From Acidobacteriota bacterium (lineage in GTDB: Bacteria; Acidobacteriota; Vicinamibacteria; Vicinamibacterales; UBA2999), in contig JADZBZ010000152.1 of assembly GCA_020851835.1 (NCBI GenBank), forward strand, positions 1 to 7,957: 7,957 nucleotides of DNA. Reading direction: 5' to 3'. Position numbers and translations under genes: made by a program. The first letter of the stretch is position 1; each line of letters begins with the position of its first letter. The notes beneath the pieces were generated by a model. It made no database searches. It was given only the letters and a program-made list of their open reading frames with translations, and was not told where the DNA came from. Positions 6,228 to 7,957 of this stretch are shown piece after piece.

Positions 6228-7254
6228 GGAGTCGATGTCGATTGCCGACGTGCACGGCCGGCCACTCAGGAACCTCCGCCTGTCGGTGACCGATCGGTGC
6301 AACCTGCGCTGCCAGTACTGCATGCCCGAGGCCGATTACCTGTGGCTGCCGAGGGAGGACCTCCTGCAGTTCGAGGAAATCGAGCAGCTGGTGGATCACT
6401 TCCTCGACCTCGGCGTCGAGAAGGTTCGTCTCACTGGCGGCGAGCCACTCCTGCGCCGCGATCTGCCCGACCTGGTGGCGCGTCTTGCGCCACGGACGCG
6501 GATCCGCGATCTCGCCATGACCACCAACGGCGTCCTGCTCGCCGGCGCGGCCGCCGACCTCAAGCGGGCCGGGCTACACCGTGTGACGGTGAGCCTCGAC
6601 ACGCTGCGGCACGACCGCTTCCAGCAGCTCGCGCGCGTCGCCGAGCTGGAGCGCGTGCGCCGCGGCCTCGACGTGGCCGCCGAGGTGTTTCCCGGTTTCA
6701 AGATGGACACCGTCGTCATTCGAGGGAAGAACGACGACGAGATGGTGGATCTGCTGGAGTTTGCAGGTGAGCGCGGGGCCGAGCTGCGATTCATCGAGTA
6801 CATGGACGTGGGCGGCGCCACGCACTGGAGCCTCTCGCAAGTGGTGCCGCGCGCCGAGATGCTGGCGCGACTCTCCGCCCACTACGGCCCCATCACTCCG
6901 ATCGAGAGCGACCGCTCGGCCCCGGCGGATCGCTTCCGCCTGCCCGACGGCCGGGTCTTCGGCATCGTCGCCTCCACCACGGCCCCGTTCTGCGAAGACT
7001 GCGACCGGAGCCGCCTGACGGCAGATGGCCTGTGGTATCTGTGCCTGTACGCGGCGCGCGGCATCGACCTGCGCGGTCCGCTGCGCGGCGGGGCCAGCCC
7101 CGCCACGCTGAGGGAACTGCTGACGGGCGTCTGGCACGCCCGCACGGACCGCGGCGCCGAGAACCGCCTCGCCACGCGCGAACGCTCTCCGCTCATCCCG
7201 ATTGCGGCGCTCAAGCGCGACCCGCACCTCGAGATGCACACACGCGGCGGCTGA
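6223..7254 (+). CDS. moaA: GTP 3',8-cyclase MoaA (molybdenum cofactor biosynthesis)
   Basis: MoaA is a radical-SAM enzyme that converts GTP to 3',8-cyclo-7,8-dihydro-GTP, the first step of molybdopterin synthesis, in the cytoplasm. The 343-residue product has the SAM-cluster motif CNLRCQYC (C26, C30, C33), TGGEP (71-75), the family strand LRFIEYMDVGG (188-198) and the second-cluster motif C257-x2-C260-x13-C274 with RSRLTADG between. It ends in Gly-Gly, whose free C-terminus takes part in catalysis in studied MoaA. All key residues are present, so it should be active. Three in-frame ATGs lie at 6223, 6226 and 6235. The first has GGGAAG 9 nt upstream. The last sits 7 nt after a TATGAT box and leaves a more typical N-terminus (MSIADVHGRPL, 339 residues). 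No other moa, mog or moe gene is in the window. It follows UPF0182 by 31 bp and converges on the bacilliredoxin gene with 29 bp between ends. Confidence 0.96.
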   Translation: MMESMSIADVHGRPLRNLRLSVTDRCNLRCQYCMPEADYLWLPREDLLQFEEIEQLVDHFLDLGVEKVRLTGGEPLLRRDLPDLVARLAPRTRIRDLAMTTNGVLLAGAAADLKRAGLHRVTVSLDTLRHDRFQQLARVAELERVRRGLDVAAEVFPGFKMDTVVIRGKNDDEMVDLLEFAGERGAELRFIEYMDVGGATHWSLSQVVPRAEMLARLSAHYGPITPIESDRSAPADRFRLPDGRVFGIVASTTAPFCEDCDRSRLTADGLWYLCLYAARGIDLRGPLRGGASPATLRELLTGVWHARTDRGAENRLATRERSPLIPIAALKRDPHLEMHTRGG

Positions 7255-7283
7255 GGCGCCACGACGACCGCCCCCGACCGGCC

Positions 7284-7709
7284 TTACGCGCAGAACTGGG
7301 CGTAAGCCGCCTGCAGCTTCGCCGCGATGGCGGTGGCACCCTGGTTCTCGATCTCGCGGCGCTCCATCATGTAGACGAGCTTGCCGTCCTTCACGAGGGC
7401 GATGGACGGCGACGACGGAGGATACGGCGCAAACAGCGTGCGCGCCCGGTCGGTGGCCTCCACATCGGCCCCGGCAAACACGGTCGTCAGACGGTCCGGC
7501 CGTGCGCCGTCCCGCAGCGATAACGCAATGCCAGGCCGGGCCTGGCCCGCCGCGCAGCCACACACCGAGTTGACCACGATCATCGTCGTGCCGGGCTGCG
7601 CCGCCGTCTCGTCCACCTCTTCGGGCGTCCGCAGTTCGTCGAAGCCAAGGCGGGTGAGCTCGGCGCGCATCGGTGCGATGAACGCCTCGGGGTATCGCTG
7701 AGCAATCAT
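7284..7709 (-). CDS. BrxA/BrxB family bacilliredoxin
   Basis: The 141-residue product matches the YphP/YqiW family (about 145 residues in Bacillus) along its length. It begins MIAQRYPEAFIAPMRAEL, has the redox motif at C50-G51-C52 within VVNSVCGCAAGQARPG, continues with PSIALVKDGKLVYMMERREIE and ends in Cys-Ala. In Firmicutes such thioredoxin-fold proteins remove bacillithiol from S-bacillithiolated proteins after oxidative stress. Whether this organism makes bacillithiol cannot be seen here, so the partner thiol is inference. The ATG at 7709 is chosen over an in-frame GTG at 7736 because an AAGGAG ribosome site sits 6 nt before it and the family N-terminus begins there. A TAGAAT box further upstream offers a promoter. 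It converges on moaA; upstream, 127 bp separate it from the Hpt-like gene, which reads the same way. Confidence 0.93.
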   Translation of the reverse strand: MIAQRYPEAFIAPMRAELTRLGFDELRTPEEVDETAAQPGTTMIVVNSVCGCAAGQARPGIALSLRDGARPDRLTTVFAGADVEATDRARTLFAPYPPSSPSIALVKDGKLVYMMERREIENQGATAIAAKLQAAYAQFCA

Positions 7710-7715
7710 GTCTGT

Positions 7716-7721
7716 CTCCTT
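7716..7721 (-). promoter_or_regulatory. Ribosome binding site of the bacilliredoxin gene
   Basis: On the minus strand AAGGAG ends 6 nt before the ATG at 7709, an ideal spacing. It decides against the in-frame GTG at 7736, which lies upstream of this site. Confidence 0.85.
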
Positions 7722-7741
7722 CGATGTCGAGTCCACCTTCG

Positions 7742-7747
7742 ATTCTA
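7742..7747 (-). promoter_or_regulatory. -10-like box TAGAAT of the bacilliredoxin gene
   Basis: TAGAAT on the minus strand matches five of six -10 bases. It would give a leader of about 25 nt that contains the AAGGAG site. No good -35 is visible 16-18 bp upstream. Confidence 0.35.
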
Positions 7748-7804
7748 CATGGTTCCCGACATCCGGTTCCGCTCCCGTGGTGGTGACCGGCGACTGCCCG
7801 TGTC

Positions 7805-7837
7805 AGCCTGAACGCGCCGAGCGAGCCGCGCCAGGCT
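7805..7837 (-). other. Stem-loop at the 3' end of the Hpt-like gene
   Basis: Read on the minus strand, AGCCTG (7837-7832) pairs with CAGGCT (7810-7805), and inside it CGCG (7830-7827) pairs with CGCG (7816-7813) around a 10-nt loop, with a small bulge. It begins within the TGA stop codon. No T-run follows, so an intrinsic terminator is possible but not typical. Confidence 0.3.
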
Positions 7838-7957
7838 CAGGCCATCAGCTCGCGGATCGCGACGCGCACGCGTTCGGCCTCGTGCTTCAGGGCCACCGTG
7901 GTCGCGCGGACCTGCTGGAGCTGGCCGGCGCGGGCCGCGTCTTCCAGACGCTTGCAC
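7837..7957 (-). CDS. Probable histidine-phosphotransfer (Hpt) domain protein, C-terminal 39 residues (5' end outside window)
   Basis: Reading minus from 7956, an open frame gives CKRLEDAARAGQLQQVRATT, then VALKHEAERVRVAIRELMA, and ends at TGA (7839-7837). It is helical and charged. The pattern L-E-x-A-A-R-A-G, then E-A-E-R-V-R-x-A-I-x-x-L, is what follows the phospho-accepting helix in many Hpt domains of phosphorelay proteins, often at the end of a hybrid histidine kinase or a stand-alone Hpt. The histidine that would be phosphorylated lies outside the window, so the assignment rests on pattern only. Another coiled-coil helix-bundle protein is possible. A second open frame across 7745-7957 is compositionally odd (Arg/Pro/Gly-rich) and judged non-coding. 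Confidence 0.55.
   Translation of the reverse strand, partial: CKRLEDAARAGQLQQVRATTVALKHEAERVRVAIRELMA

Noticed and set aside
4371..6323. 650-codon minus-strand open frame opposite UPF0182 and the start of moaA
   Set aside because: Composition (Val, Arg, Asp, His, Gly repeats) is typical of an antisense shadow. It spans two well-supported genes on the plus strand and has no domain signature.
6574..7563. 329-codon minus-strand open frame spanning moaA and the bacilliredoxin gene
   Set aside because: It overlaps two confidently identified genes and shows no recognisable domain.
7745..7957. 70-codon minus-strand open frame at the right edge
   Set aside because: It is Arg/Pro/Gly-rich and low in hydrophobics; the neighbouring frame ending at 7837 gives a sensible amphipathic helical C-terminus instead.

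Overview
The window is about two-thirds G+C and densely coded, with short gaps and no insertion sequence, rRNA, tRNA or CRISPR array that I can see. The gene content suggests a soil or sediment Acidobacteriota, possibly of the Vicinamibacteria type. The grounds are a signal-peptide protein with a carboxypeptidase-regulatory-like domain leading into a TonB-receptor plug motif, a large UPF0182 membrane protein, a bacilliredoxin, and a degenerate 7-bp-period intergenic repeat. This placement is an inference from style; no marker gene is present.

Layout. Positions 1-410 (minus) hold the N-terminal 136 codons of a TonB-dependent receptor-like outer-membrane protein, preceded by a strong leader hairpin (431-456). 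Positions 595-2307 (minus) encode dihydroxy-acid dehydratase IlvD (isoleucine/valine/leucine, pantothenate precursors). The divergent gap 2308-2491 carries a 16-unit heptamer-period repeat tract (2316-2428) and a three-armed inverted repeat with a 14-bp perfect palindrome (2455-2477), just ahead of the ribosome binding site of an ATP-binding-type universal stress protein (2492-2953, plus). Converging on it is a small S4-domain RNA-binding protein of the Hsp15/RqcP type (2981-3364, minus). Divergent from that is a 908-residue UPF0182 seven-helix membrane protein (3465-6191, plus), followed after 31 bp by the molybdenum-cofactor enzyme MoaA (6223-7254, plus). Converging on moaA is a BrxA/BrxB-family bacilliredoxin (7284-7709, minus). 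The window ends in the last 39 codons of a minus-strand protein that looks like the C-terminus of a histidine-phosphotransfer (Hpt) domain (7837-7957).

How the genes relate. This is mostly housekeeping and stress-physiology content rather than one pathway. IlvD and MoaA are Fe-S enzymes; the universal stress protein, the bacilliredoxin and the S4 ribosome-rescue-type protein are stress-linked. No adjacent genes form an obvious dedicated system; only UPF0182 and moaA are close enough and co-directional enough to share a transcript.

I found no clear new multi-gene system. The most unusual material is non-coding: the heptamer-period array, the alternative-pairing inverted repeats upstream of the stress protein, the leader hairpin of the receptor gene, and -10-like boxes placed 6-7 nt from start codons that suggest leaderless transcripts.
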